Notes: a model not told the origin generated them from the letters alone. 64,000 nt of DNA from Plectrocnemia conspersa (GCA_009617715.1 VTFK01000063.1:496001-560000), one strand, 5' to 3'. Positions 23,831 through 37,083 are shown, counted from the first letter of the stretch. Program-made: numbers and translations.

Positions 23831-25649
23831 AATGCTAATAAATAAATTTAAATATTATTATAGTAATAAAAAATATTATAATTGAACGACATTCCATGGT
23901 TAAAATATTCTGATTTATTTCTCAGAATAACTATTTATTTATTTCATTAAAATAATAAAAGTTTTTGATTTAATAGATTTAAAGACACATATTTAACTAT
24001 CAGTAAAGAGCTGGTGATACATATATTTTACAATAAAGCCACATCTTTTTTAAAACAATACTTGTGTAACTGAATGTACAATAATGAAAATGGGTTATAT
24101 AATAACTTTGACTACTAATAGATATAAGTGATTAATGTATTTAATATGATTTGAAGATAATTTAAGCTAACAATTACAGTCGAACGTTATTAAAAACATT
24201 TAGTTAAATAAAGCTCGTCACGACGATAAAGTGATATCAGTTATTGAACATTCACCATATTTTTAACCCTTGCTCATTTTTTATTTAATTTATTTGGTTC
24301 ATTAAAATATTTTCTAAATGATGAGAGTAAAAAAAAATATTGTCTTGTAATGCAACTCTCTTTCTTCATTCTCAATTACTATTAAATAATTGCGTTCCAT
24401 CATTCTAATACTGTATGTTTTATACACGCATTATACAGACGAGGATTACTGTTTTCTCTCTCCTCGCCATTTTCTCTCCATCCGATAGATATGTATGTAC
24501 GAGCATGCCTATAAACGCTCAATACCCATAATCCAAAAACGGTAACAATACCACCTAGTACCTTGTGGGTAATTGATGCATTCGACATCATCCGACGCAT
24601 TTCACCTCTGCTCCGCAACACATCAAACAGAGACGCTCCACATATACTAGTATACATATAACATTCCATAGATCATCTCGTGGGAAAGCTCAATGGTTTG
24701 CGCAATCAGCTGTTACAGTTTTTTTGTACACAATAGCGTTAGGTAAAAAAATAGAGATACTCCATTTCGACATAAAATTATTGATAATCTTAAAACCATA
24801 AGAAATGTTATGATGATCTTATTTCAATCATGAGCAATGGAGCTTTTAAATGTTAATTTGCCAATCAAAGATAAGAAAGCATATTGCGTAATACAGTATA
24901 AAAATTGATTCTAATGAAAATAAAATCATTATGTATATGTTTATCAGACTTTAATTTCAGCAAAATTGCGCTTGAAATGTGTTTTAATTGCAAAAGACGA
25001 GCTTATGATTAAACACACTGTGGCATTTAAAACTGAAAAAAAGTTTAACCCCGATCTCCTACCTGGGCTGTCGCGAGTGAGAGTAGCGGTTGAGTAAACC
25101 AGTGCGGTCTTCTACTCCACTAATCATTTTTAAAGTAAAATTAAAGAGTATCAGAGATAATAGCGGATGGAGTAAAAGGGATTGGGGGGTCAGTCTCGAA
25201 TGGCACTTTATATGATCAGTTTCTATTGTAAGGAATAATTGCTGCTAAAATTCAGAGCCAACGTTTTTTTATGCAAAATGTTAAAACAGTGTCGTGAATT
25301 TAAATTAGAAGCAGTGACGCACATGTCTGACGTAAAACTTTAAAAATACATTGTTGTTATTAATGAACTTCACAAAATAAAAGTTTTTTATAGATGTTAA
25401 ACGACAGATGATTGATTTTAGATTATTATATTTTTTAATTTAATTAAAAAAAATATAATAAAGACTTAAAATCATGAAACAACATATGATTTATTATGTA
25501 GTCTAATATAATAATAATTAATTTAAAACACTTAAATAGATAAGCAATGATAAACTATTCGCTTTTATGACTATGCTCAACCGGGTAGCATTCTCGAGCA
25601 ATGTTTGCAAAATTCATTAAAAACTAAAATATATATGGACATGTTAAAT
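23831..25649. other. AT-rich DNA with a small island
   Basis: AT-rich except for 24380..24720, where an 89-codon minus frame with a hydrophobic stretch (GGIVTVFGLWVLSVY) lies in a block of normal composition, and 25030..25200. I do not recognise the peptide and see no convincing splice or start context, so I do not call a gene. Confidence 0.4.
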
Positions 25650-25990
25650 CTCTGAAACAGGTTGATACCGGATAACTTTCATATTAGTTGAGCCAGTGTC
25701 CTTCGGAGGCGCCTGAAACGGCGCTAATTCGCGCGCGCGCCGCCCCGGCCCTCTCGCAAAGGACCATGGCATAATGATGATGATCTCGCGGCCATCGATC
25801 CTCTTGCCATAAATCACACGGCGGTCAAGCCATAAATCAACCGCGGCGAGTCTTCCTACAAGCCGGCGGCGCTTGCAGGCCAGCGTTAATAAATGACAGG
25901 GAACAACTGGCGGACCGCAAATACACCTAACAACAAACACACGCTTCCCACAAAACGCCATTTGGAGCATCGAAAACCCCCATGTACCTA
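25650..25990. promoter_or_regulatory. GC-rich island with paired posterior-Hox-like sites
   Basis: The most GC-rich block of the window, with gcgcgcgcgccgccccggcc near 25730. It contains two identical gccataaatca words at 25806..25816 and 25829..25839, 23 bp apart, and gttaataaatgac about 60 bp further on. CCATAAA/TTTATGG is the preferred core of Abd-B/caudal-type homeoproteins. A 108-codon minus frame (25644..25970) covers the block, but its peptide is basic and proline-poor with no domain, probably a by-product of GC content. Enhancer function is inferred. Confidence 0.35.
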
Positions 25991-28230
25991 TTTCATTGTG
26001 GTATTTGTTTACAGACGATTAAAATTTATATGCACATATCTTTAGAATCTTATTCATATAACATATATTATTGAATCATATTTTTTTTTAAAATAAATAA
26101 AATATTGTGATAAAAAAATCTGTTTTTAATTATTATATATTTAATCAAGAAAATATGTTGCTTTTAATAAATAAATATATACGGTACTAGTGATAACCAG
26201 AAAATAAGTGTCGAACAGTTCAGTTAAGCGTAAAAACAATTTTCTAAAAGAATACCTGATATAAAAATAAAAATTCTACAGATTTTACACACTTTTTATG
26301 CGATATTTTATATATTATATTTTTGTTATTAATTGAGAAGAAGTTTATAGAATTAAAAAAAATTAAAATAAAATCTTAGTGCACTCCAAAATTTAAAAAA
26401 GGAGAAATTTAAACAATTTTACTAATTATGTGAATGAAAACTTTGTGAAAACCTTTGCCTCGCTTAAATATTTTTTTACATATTATTCTGAAATGTACGA
26501 AACACTATGCCAGATAAATAGTCTTATTTACTTTTATTTATATATGATTTTTATTTAATTTATAATATTGTGACATTTAAAAATAATTTAGTTAAAAATT
26601 GAGCATGCTAGTTACACTAACAGAAAAAAAATGTTTTGAGCAAAAAGCGCGAGTTTAAAAGCACGAATACGAATTTATAGGCGCTTAGTGCGAGTAGTGT
26701 TTTTAATTATCTAGAAGTTTTTACGAAAGCTTTTCATATTTTTAATATCGTTTTTTTTAGTATTTTTAAAAAGCAATATTTTAAAATCAGTATTGCTCAC
26801 AAAATAAGTATGATACAATCATACGTAAATTTAGTGTGTAAAATATAAAATACACAAACAATATATAAAAATATAAATATATTTAACAGTGCACAAAAAT
26901 CAATAAAATGCGTTTTCGACAAAAAAAAAGTAAATGTATCCTTTATTTTTATCATAAAATAAAATGGTATGTTTACATACAGAAACTGGGATCCAAAAAT
27001 CAATAAATTCAACTTTTAGGCTATAAAAAAATAATAATAGCTAATTTTTAACCTTAGATTAAAATAATAAAATTAGTATAGACTTTTAGTTACCTGTTTA
27101 TTTATATAATATATTCATAAAGGCTAAGCTTCATAGCTAATGATAAAAATGATATTTTATTGAAAAACATTTGTGATTGTGCAAATTTCATGACAAAAAA
27201 ATGTTATCTTTGACAATAAAAATAACTGCCCTAACAACTATTCATCCTAGTTACTTTGAGGTATTTATAAACAGCTTGTAAAATACAAGGAATTTTTAAT
27301 TAATTTTTGATAAGCTTGAAAATTTTGCTAAAAGCTTTTATTTTAATTAATGATTTCTAATTTAAGGGTATTTTATTTGTAATGTATGTTGAAAAAAACA
27401 ATATACAATATATTTAATTTTATCAGTAATGAAAAACACCAATCCTTAAAATATTTTAAATACCTAATTTACTGTTAAATGACAAAATACCAGTAAATTT
27501 AGAATTATTAGGAATGATCTTTCTGTTTTAAGATTATTGCTCCAGTAAAATAATTCATATTAAACAGGAAATTTTTTAGATCATCGAAAGCAAATTAGCG
27601 ATTTTTTCATTGAATGGAAACTAATATTTTTTATACAAAAAATAATCTGAATGTCAAGACACCAGCATTGAAAGCTCTTATGTTTATTATGCTATATATA
27701 TATAGCATAACCTTATTTTTTTTGTCTTACTACAATTCGCGAATGGAATATTCGTATTATAACGATATAAAAAATATTTTGCTGTGAAATTAAAATATTT
27801 TATTTAAAATAGAATTAATTAATAGTAAATAGCAAATATTCAGTAAAATATTATACGTGTTTTTTAGCGTTCAAGCTTTTTTAAGCACGTATTTTAAATA
27901 TCTACAATGAATGGCTTAAAAAACAAGTACTAAAGTCGATAAAATACATTTGAGTCATTCTCAAAACGCATTAGAATCTAAGCTTTTAAACAACTTAGAA
28001 ATTTGGGTAAAACTAAACTGTAACATAATGTAGTAAATTAGTAACGTTTTTGACTGACACATTATATTAAAATAATTTATTTATTTATAATTTTAGTGAT
28101 GCTTCTTTTTATTATAATTGACTAAAATTTATAATTTGCTTTACTTTCACAATAAAAATAAATCACTTGTACTGGGAGATACAAATATTTAAGGATAGGA
28201 TAAGACGCCAATAAAATTGGGTATGAAAGC
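25991..28230. other. AT-rich non-coding DNA
   Basis: Long, very AT-rich stretch with T and A homopolymers. No exon, hairpin of note or transposon end is recognised. Confidence 0.6.
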
Positions 28231-29110
28231 TACTATACTATATTTTTAATCTGCTCATTATATCTGATATATCCAATTGCATCGATAACAATCCGATTGA
28301 CTGTATCGCAGATTGCATTATAAATTAACCAAACGTATGTTTAGTGACGCGGGTAATATATATGGATTTTAAACTCTGAATTAACGTCGTCGAGTTGCTA
28401 CATATTTTTTTCTCTCATTCGACTCTCATATTATAATTTACAATACACTATCACTACTCCATTTATCACCGGCCGGTGACGTATCTCGAACGTTTTATTA
28501 AATTGTAAATCATACTGATAGATCGGCGCAATAAAAATTAACAATTGTTACACCGGGGGCCGCCTTTCTCTTTATCGACACAAATCGCCGTTTTGGTTTC
28601 AATTACAATTAATTCAATAATTAATGCCCGTTGTATACGACGTGACAGTATCTTATATCTCGATCTTTGGTACTGCGATCTCTTAAGTTGACATTCGGTT
28701 TCCGATTGAATTTCAATCGCCTTTGATTCGCCGTCTTTGCCAAAGATAAATATATGTTCGTATGGTATCTAAGAGCGACGGTTTCGCAATGTTATTTTAC
28801 ATACGTATAATATATTTTTTAATTTTATTCTAACTAACGACTATAAATCTAGATCCTCCATAAACGAACGGGCTAAATTGTTAAGCGATGGGCTTGTAAA
28901 CACGGACGTTTCATGAAGATATGTAAACGTCTAAAAGTTCTTTACGGTCGTATTTATTGCTGGCCTGTGTCTTTCGTCGTGTTCGATAGACATTGATTGC
29001 ATAAATTATATAATACTATTTTATTATAACTGCCCGCATATTATATTATATTATGGTTATATTAACCAACAGTACGTGCAAATTTTCACAAAGCCTTCGA
29101 CAAAGGATCT
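28231..29110. promoter_or_regulatory. Extended higher-complexity island next to the TRMT61A exon
   Basis: About 880 bp with interspersed normal-composition blocks: ATCGATAACAATCCGATTG, CACCGGCCGGTGACG (a GC palindrome ccggccgg), CAATTACAATTAATTC (clustered ATTA homeodomain cores), and GTCGTATTTATTGC. It lies just downstream, in gene orientation, of the exon at 29483..29652, so it would be intronic if the exon is real. Function is inferred. Confidence 0.3.
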
Positions 29111-29482
29111 AATGCTTTGATTGCCAAAGAGATTTAATTGTAATTAAATTAAATTTATATGTACATAATAACTAACGAAACCTTTAAACTCAACAATTAT
29201 TACTACAACAACTATAGTGTAATGTCCGAAAACTGAATTTATCTGACTCAAAAACATGATCGGGAGCCGGGCTTATGCTCGCCGCGCGTTTTCAAGATAA
29301 ATATATATTTTGAATAAATTCTGGCATTTACAAACATTTATAATAATTTACACAAATAGCATAGGAAGCATAGCATTAGAAATCTGATGCTTTTTTTTAA
29401 ACATATGATCTAAACATATATACAATGGATCAATTCATTGATTGAATATAGTGTCACAATAAAAAATAAGTATTACTCTTAC

Positions 29483-29652
29483 CTTGTGCTTCACAAATTC
29501 TAAATCTCTGACTTGGAACGTCTTGTTAGCAACTTTATAATCAATCTGCAAAACTTCCATGGTGTTAATTTCTTGAAATCCTGCTTCTTCTAAAGCCGTA
29601 TAAGTCCTCTGAACTTGTTCTATACATGGACTGAAACCGCAAAATCTGCCAC
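29483..29652 (-). CDS. TRMT61A: Internal exon of TRMT61A, tRNA m1A58 methyltransferase catalytic subunit
   Basis: TRMT61A together with TRMT6 methylates N1 of adenosine 58 in the T-loop of tRNAs, using S-adenosylmethionine, mainly in the nucleus. On the minus strand an acceptor (ttcttatttcag) precedes GT and then 56 codons, and the exon ends with AAG before a strong donor (gtaagagt). The peptide begins [20 protein letters not shown] and continues [20 protein letters not shown], the segment in vertebrate TRMT61A read as [17 protein letters not shown]...LEVL. It lies at the end of the Rossmann-type methyltransferase fold, after the catalytic motifs. The incoming intron splits a codon after base 1 (phase 1) and the outgoing one is phase 0. 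No flanking exon was found in the window, so introns are long or this is an isolated duplicate. There are no stops or frameshifts. Confidence 0.9.
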
Positions 29653-29654
29653 CT

Positions 29655-32600
29655 GAAATAAGAAAATATACATTAAATACGTTAATTGCTTTAACTGTGA
29701 TTAATTATTGCTTTAACATTTGAAGAATGACGTGCGAGAACAAATTTATATTAGTTTCACATCCTGTCATCAATTATATTATATTATTTAATTACAGAAA
29801 TCGTAGAAAGCCATATTAAATTGAGTAACACATATTTATATGGATAAGTGTTTTTATTGAAACTTTCAAATAGCATAGGAAACATAAAATAGCCATAAAA
29901 AGTCGCACGAAATAAAATTATTCCATCAAAGTATTCAGCAGTAAAATATTAATATGGATAACAAAATTGTTATGTGTATTAAAAATATAAATAATAATAA
30001 AAAACTAAAGTAACGAGCAGAAGCTAAGCAAAAGTTAGTGCAAAATATTTCTTTTTGAGTCTCAAGTTTTATATGATAGTGAAACGTATTAAATACAATT
30101 AAGTAGCAATTTTATATTTACTTCAATAAATTTTTCAGTTCTTTAGGCATATATTGCAAAAAAAATACGAAAGCGTAGAAAAAGCTGTGGTACATGATTA
30201 GTGATCCTTACTAAAATTAATTACTGGTTGCAAAGTATATTTAACAAATCCAAATTTTGGTGGATTATTAAGTTCGGATATTTAAATAAAAATCAGTTAC
30301 TTAATTATATCAATAATTTATAATATAAGGTGATTTTTTTGAAGAAAGCTTACATACAAATTTGATCGCGCATTACAACTTTTTTTTTATATTTTCTTAA
30401 GCGTTGCTATTATAATTAGCTATTTTTATAAGCTGTTTACTATTTATTCTTACTTTTAACTATGTAGGTTTTGACAATGTCATTATAATTTATCAAAACG
30501 ACAGTGGTTTGACTTGAAATAAACTTTATAAATCAGCAGAACATCCAAAATTACATAATAACTGAACAGACTTTTAAAAGCCATCATTTAATACAAAAAA
30601 ACTCTTTTATTTATGAGCTTTGAAACTCGACTAAAAACACAAATGCTTTTGCATTATTTAAATTATTCTTTGTAATTATCGTAAGGCCCGTTTTTAACAA
30701 GCTTTCACTAAAGAAGATGATTTTTAAGGTGAAGTTGAAATATTACGTAATTAACTTTGCATTAATTCTCATTTATCTCACTTACTAAAAGAAACACTAA
30801 AACTATATTAATACTACAAACCATCACGAATCAAATACGAATCATTACTGAGCTCGCTCACCGACTCTCCGACCGACTCTCAAGAATTAAACTTCGCCGC
30901 CCGATAATGACACCCACATTTTTCTTTACATATTTTTTATTAATTATATATTTTGTATCGTTGTTATCGCTCTTTTAAAAGTGACACAACTCGAACACCA
31001 GTACTAAAAATACTACCACTTTTTAGTATTTAAACGATTGTTTTATCGCACAGTAGAAAATTAAAAAAAAATATTCACATAATTGGTAATTTTAAAATAA
31101 ACAATTAGTAAAGCCGATATTTTAGTCAAAGATTGCTTAAGCTGCTTATCATTTTGCAGTTCTTATAAAAAAAACTCCTACTCATTTTATTCAGAAATTC
31201 AAGTTAATCATTGTATGTATTAATATTTTACTTTCACCATTATTTTTCTAAAGTATATAAAGATAATGAAACAAATCATTGAATGCCCAAAATATTTTAA
31301 AGGTTTTCACTGCGGTAAATTATAAATGGTTTGATTTTAAAATTCCAAAAAAATTTTTATCAAGTACAAGTATAAGTCTATTTTTGGATATTTCAAACCT
31401 AAGAAAGGTTTTTCTATTTATGATATATAATAAATATTACCAACGACCATTTTTTATAATTCTATTTATGCAACAACACGTGTGCAAAAAATAAAGCACA
31501 GAATGGTTTAAAAAAATACAGTAATTATTCAATCAGTTCTCTAAATCAAATCCATTTATCTTTTTCTTCCCCTTACAAAAATCTCTATAACCTCATTTTA
31601 TATTACAAATAAAACCATTTTTCATATATATTTTTTGCAGGATCCATAAAAAAAATCTGATACGCACAACATATCAATCTTCCATCAGATAAGGCACGCG
31701 TCAGAGAACAATTTCGAGCGTTTATCTCGGAATCCGACACAAGGCCGACTCCGCACATAAACCAACACAAGAAAGAGGCTTCGATCAAGACAATTTGCTT
31801 GAGATGAGTATTTTTTTCCTCGTCATTTTAATTCACCTGCCATCATGATGACGGACGAGTGCACCGTCTTGTAATAATTGCGCACAGGTGGTACTACGTG
31901 CAATGGAGGATTGCAATAATCCATCGTTTTGCCATTCGGATAATTGACGCACCTAGCCTAGCCAACAATCGGAATCTTTATACAATATTATATAAATTTA
32001 TTTTTAATAACTGATATGGCGAAACGTGTGTGGATTTTGAGCTAGTGCACAATTATGCGTTGCGCAATGAATGCAGATGCTTGGCGGATGGGATCAAACG
32101 CAATTTTTCGATCTAGATTCTAGAAGAGGCTGAGAGTGGACCAGATTTCTCCATGATGAAAATCAATATATAATTTATAAACCAATGTGTGTGTAAATAT
32201 TATTTATATAATAGATTGGCAGAGCATGCAGGTCTATGAATAATTTTATTTTATATGGTTTTAATAATTGATACATAAAACTGGCATTTGAAGCGTATTT
32301 TTAATTATTTTAAAATAGACTTCAAAGTTCCAAATTAAAATAAAGTTCTTATAAAAATGTATTTTTTTATTTTCCGCGATAAAATAAGATTAATGTCAAT
32401 ATAAAACGAAATCATTTTTATATTATTAATATTTTATTTCCCTATTTCATAATGCATCTCATTTTAGAGTTAATTTCTTTCAGAATCGCTGGTTTACTAC
32501 TGTCTGTCGTTTCTTATGTGCAAGTTGTTAAAACGATGTTTTTATGGGTTTTGTCCCGAATCGTTCCAGAAATTTTATATTTGTATTTATAAATAAATTA

Positions 32601-32758
32601 GAAATATTTTGCAGTAAATCAACTATTGACAAAAGCAGTTATTAATAATAAAAAATGCTTTCACTTTTTTGCTAGTCAAAGACTATTCGGCACATAGATA
32701 ATTTATATAAATAATGAATAGATTTTAACTTGTAAAAATTCTGTCCCGAATATTGATA
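29655..32758. other. AT-rich DNA with two small islands
   Basis: If the exon at 29483 is part of an active gene, this is its upstream intron. A polypyrimidine tract directly precedes the exon. Islands of normal composition lie at about 30825..30920 (ctcaccgactctccgaccga) and 31640..31975 (cacgcgtcagagaac, catcatgatgacgga, cacaggtggtactacgtg). No upstream TRMT61A exon was recognised in it. Confidence 0.4.
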
Positions 32759-32766
32759 GTCAGGAC

Positions 32767-33875
32767 TAGAGTCTCCAATTACTCGAACCATCAACTACTC
32801 GAGTATCGAATATTAAAATTTTAAAATACTCGAGTACTTTCGAGTATTTACCAAATGTACCAAAATAGCTATTATTCAAATTCGTGCACATATAAATAAA
32901 TAAATAAAATACTTAGTATGTTAATTTTTTTAACAATTATTTTAACTTCACGAACATACTTTTGAAAACAATAATGCAAAAAGTGTCTCGAATTTAATAT
33001 TACTGCTAATCTTTGGTTTTATTATTCCCGTTATGGAAAAAACCCTTTCCGTTGCTGTTGATGTTGGTTTTATTGTCATTAACGCGTTGGATAAGGCTTC
33101 TAATTTATATCTGTTCGCTTTTTATAGATATAAAATTTTTTGAACTCTCTTTTTATGTTCTCTTCTTTCATTCTCTTCTCTGCTTTTCTCTTGTTTCCTT
33201 AGACTATTGACAAAATAGCATTTTGTAATTCTTCTTGAATAGATTTTTTTTCTTAACAATATACAATATTCTACTTCTTCTGATTAATGCGAAGAATTTA
33301 AATCTATATCCTTCGAAGATGTATTTGGGTGAATCCCTTTCACTCTAGAGCTAAACGGTTCGCAAAGAACTGACTTTACTTTAAATGCCTTCAAAACACA
33401 CAATTGTTTTGATTTATATTTTAAGCTGAGGGATCAGTATAAACAAGTGACAACACTTTACGCTACAACTGCATAGTCATAAAATCTAAAAATTTTTTTT
33501 GTTGATATTTCATATTGTTCATTGCCATAAATTAGATAAGTCGGGACTGTCGAACAGAAAACACAAAAGAAATTTCTCCGTCGTACCCACTAACATAGCC
33601 GACGACCGGAACTATTCAACTATGGAACTATGAAAAAATTATACCTGATAGTAACCGCTCTAACTCAGGACTTCGGGCATAAACGCCAAATAAAAGCAAG
33701 ACGTTAACCTTTACCGGACCGAGTTAAAGTTATTTTTGTTTCTGATATATTTCAAATTTTATTTAATTTCCAGTATTAATCGAGTAATTTTCAAAATACT
33801 CGATTATCAAGTACTTGAAAAATAGACAAAAATACTCGAGTATCGAGTACTCGATTACTCGAATTGGAGACTCTA
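32767..33875. mobile_element. hAT element (Ac-like) with perfect 8-bp duplication
   Basis: Flanked by gtcaggac on both sides (32759..32766 and 33876..33883), a perfect 8-bp duplication fitting nTnnnnAn, the Ac-type hAT preference. The ends are inverted repeats starting tagagtctccaatt. Just inside both ends the motif actcgagtatcga or close variants recurs many times, as expected for subterminal transposase-binding sites. The interior keeps a transposase C-terminus on the minus strand, and at 1109 bp it is internally deleted. Confidence 0.95.
32946..33170 (-). pseudogene. hAT transposase C-terminal dimerisation domain relic
   Basis: On the minus strand one frame reads LEALSNALMTIKPTSTATER then VFSITGIIKPKISSNI and FETLFALLFSKV. 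This corresponds to the conserved hAT C-terminal region in which a PTS...ERxFS block is followed by a basic RLS-type helix. Just upstream, in another frame, IKREFKKFYIYKKRT fits the preceding segment. The catalytic core is absent from this element. Frameshifts and stops show it is not translated. Confidence 0.85.
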
Positions 33876-33883
33876 GTCAGGAC

Positions 33884-35089
33884 GAATATCATTAGGATTA
33901 TGATATTTTGGACAACATTTTTTAAATTTATCCTAAAATAGTTTTCTTTAATTTTTTAGCCTATAATAAAAAAATGTGGTGATAAGGAAATAGTGTAATT
34001 ATTGCCCAGTCAACATTTCATGTAAATAGAATAAAAATATTTCATAAGAACAGTTTGGTAGACCATCTAAAAAAATATTATATCATACAATCTCGAATGG
34101 TGAAATGTACAAATATTAAAGAAATCGCTTGTGGAAATTTAGTTATAAAAATATCTATCAAGATAATCAAAATATATTTATAATAAAAAAACATCTTTTT
34201 TAAAAGCTATATATTGTAACTATATGCAGTTTTTCTTAATTATACCCGGGAATTTCCAAGAGTGATACAAATGATACTTGACCAGAAAATCACAAATATC
34301 GCTTGCAAGATTTTTTTAAGAATCATATACTCTGACGAAAATATTGATGATAAATTCTCAACACTCTCACATACCAATTTTCTTTTAAAAAATCAATAAC
34401 CTGCCATTAAAAGATTAAAACACACACACATACGACAAACCGATCGCCGGGATTCGAACCACCATATCGTTTATGAAGATCGTTCTCGGCGAGCTCGAAC
34501 CGGCGATGATGAGTGTGATTACGGCCTATAAATCAGCAAACTCTGCGAAAATAATTTTTCTCGAAAACCACATCTTCTACGTGATACGAAGTGCGTTTAC
34601 TTAGATCGGATGTAATTTTATAATTGCCAAGCATAAAGTCATAAATTTCAATGATAACCTTCACGTTTAAAACCAATCTTTATGAAATTATTTTAAATCT
34701 AACAAAAAACATTACAGAGCAAAAATTTAACACTACTTAATCTATATAATATAAAACTTAATGGACCAAAAAAAAAACATCATAAAAAACGTTCGAATAA
34801 GTTTCATCCTATTTTTCTCACATATATTTTTATACTTAAATTGTGTAATATAAAAACTTATCTAAGTATTATAATTGTTAAAATTAAGTGACTTTACAAA
34901 AAGCAATCTGACTCCAAAACTAAGATAATGTCTTTCAAATTTTTCTATGAGTCTTAACTTTCTAATCCAACGTCAATTTTATGTTATATTAAAACCATAT
35001 CTTAGTGAGAAAAGATTTAAAATTGTTATTTACTTTAATTTTATTTGTAGTTTAAGCATTTAAAACTCGGAAACTTTTTAAGCAATTCG
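33884..35089. other. AT-rich DNA with a tRNA-like or hairpin patch
   Basis: Mostly AT-rich. At 34441..34520 a patch of normal composition contains gggattcgaacc, which as its reverse complement resembles a tRNA B-box, and a partial inverted repeat (atcgccggg...tcgaaccggcgat). The cloverleaf arms do not pair properly, so no tRNA is called. Confidence 0.4.
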
Positions 35090-35470
35090 TATTGCGAAGT
35101 GAGCCAGTTAAATTAATTTGATTACAGTGCACCAAATAATTAACCGCGCCAATGACTAGCAGTTAACTCCGCCGCTCGGTTTAAACGCTTTAAATTATAA
35201 ATAATTGGCAATGCGCCAACGTTTACACAGACACCAGGTGTTGTTAACAAGCCGCTCCGATAAAAGTATTTAATTTCTCGAATTTATTCAATTCCATCGT
35301 GAAATTATCACTCGTCTTAGATAAATAATTATCGAGAAATTTCAACCAGAGCCGCTTCTAATTGATACATAAACAGTCCTCAGCGTTTGCTAGCAACGCT
35401 GTAATTACGCGTTATTAATTTGCGGGACACATGAACTTCTTGGGTTGTTTGGGATATAAGTCAACATTGG
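35090..35470. promoter_or_regulatory. Higher-complexity island, candidate enhancer
   Basis: Contains gctagcaacgctgtaattac (RFX/X-box-like GCTAGCAACG and a TAATTA core), several TTAAT/ATTAA words, acaccaggtgttgttaac and ggcaatgcgccaacg. No frame of useful length is open on either strand. Function is inferred from base composition and motif clustering. Confidence 0.3.
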
Positions 35471-37083
35471 TTCATGCCTTATGGGTGTATATGTAAAAAA
35501 AATAACGCTCGATGATAACGGGGTTATAAAAAATAATATTGATAAATTGTTGTGTGAAAAGAATCAAGGTGATCGTAACGCATAAAAAATGAGTAATACA
35601 TATATCACGTATATTTATTTTATATTTTATATAAAAAATATTACCAATATAATTTTATTTAGTCATTATTTTTTTAATCTTACACCAAATTATGGTTATT
35701 AGATATACGTACATAGCAATGGCCTTAAGGGTAAATTATTTGACTTTAGTTTTAGATGTGTCAGAATTAAAAATATATTTAATAATTTGTATAAAAATGG
35801 TTAAAAATCGTTTACCGTTACATTCTAATTAGAATCCACTACTATTTGTCTCTCAGCCATACACCGTGGTTGTGTTACGCTGCGCTTCTCAAGATATATT
35901 TACCATTTTATTTTTATTATATAATAATGCTATTTTATTATAATAAATACAAATATTTTATTACTTTTGTAAACAACAATAGTAGGAACACATGTAATAA
36001 TGACTATAGTATTTATATTTATTAAAAAATTGTTGAAATTCTGTGCAAAATTAAAAAAATCAAATACGTAAGTAGCAAAATTATGGAATGAAGTTAGTGG
36101 TATTGTAGGTTAATCAAATTTATTCATTTAACAATCCAGAACTGACGCCGATTCCCTAGAAATAAATGTGGGAGTGGTGTCGCATGCAACGAAGAAAGAG
36201 ATAAAGCATGCTCTTTCGTGTAACGGTACGTCGTCCAGACGACATGGGAATCTTATGAAGCTACCCGTCATGAATTGAAAAGAATGAAACTATAAGCATT
36301 AAGTTTATAAGAAATTTAACCAACAAAAGGCCTACCCAATTTTATACCAACATAAATCGCAGAAGCCGCCGCTTCTCTCTGCGTACCCCCTGGAGGATTA
36401 GAATGCTAGACTAGAGTTAAACCCACTTCTACACCTACGGACAAACTATAGGAATACTTCACGTACAACTAACATATACAAAATGTACGTGAGTATATGA
36501 ATATGAATACTAAAAACAACTGTATCTTTAAAAAAATCTATTTACCACACCCCAAAAAATATTAAAAAAATTTGTCAATTTTATTTCATTTTCGGAAGGA
36601 AAAATCCATATAAATATAAATGTTGATACTGAGTCCTTATTGATTATATGTTTATACCTGAATATAATAAATTATTACAATACAATAAGGAAACATTGAA
36701 TATAAAATTTAGTGTATATAAAAAAAATCACAACATAAATTAAAAAAGCAACCAGTACTGCTGAATTAGCAGTTGATTTTGAAAGTGGAAAAGGTCAATT
36801 TCGTTAAAAAAAAGAGCTACAGCTAATTTTTACTATAATTTAACTAAAAATTTCTGTTTTTAATCAATTCACATACTTATCTAGTAATTTATTTTGGTCA
36901 ATAATATTAATTGTTTGTTAATTTTAAAAGTGAGGTAAGTTCATTTAAAATAAAATAGTTTTAATAAAAATTACAAAACATGCTATATTAATTAGTTTCC
37001 ATAGTTAACAATCATTATCATTCTTTAATTATTGTGAAACTAAAAGTTGAAGAAGAGTGTAAAATATATATAAATAAATTAAT
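35471..37083. other. AT-rich DNA
   Basis: Mostly AT-rich. A normal-composition block at about 36140..36440 includes a small hairpin around cgaagaaagag...ctctttcg and no long frame. Nothing is recognised. Confidence 0.45.

Noticed and set aside
24400..24669. An 89-codon minus frame with a hydrophobic segment
   Set aside because: No recognisable family, no signal of splicing or promoter, and the flanks are ordinary AT-rich DNA.
25644..25970. A 108-codon minus frame in the GC-rich island
   Set aside because: Basic peptide without known domain; long frames are expected in GC-rich DNA with few stop codons, and no splice or start context supports it.
34441..34520. A tRNA gene on the minus strand
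   Set aside because: Only a B-box-like word is present; acceptor and T-stem bases do not pair and no A-box is in place.
29655..36000. Upstream TRMT61A exons
   Set aside because: I searched by eye on the minus strand for the methyltransferase motifs that should precede the found exon and saw none with splice sites.
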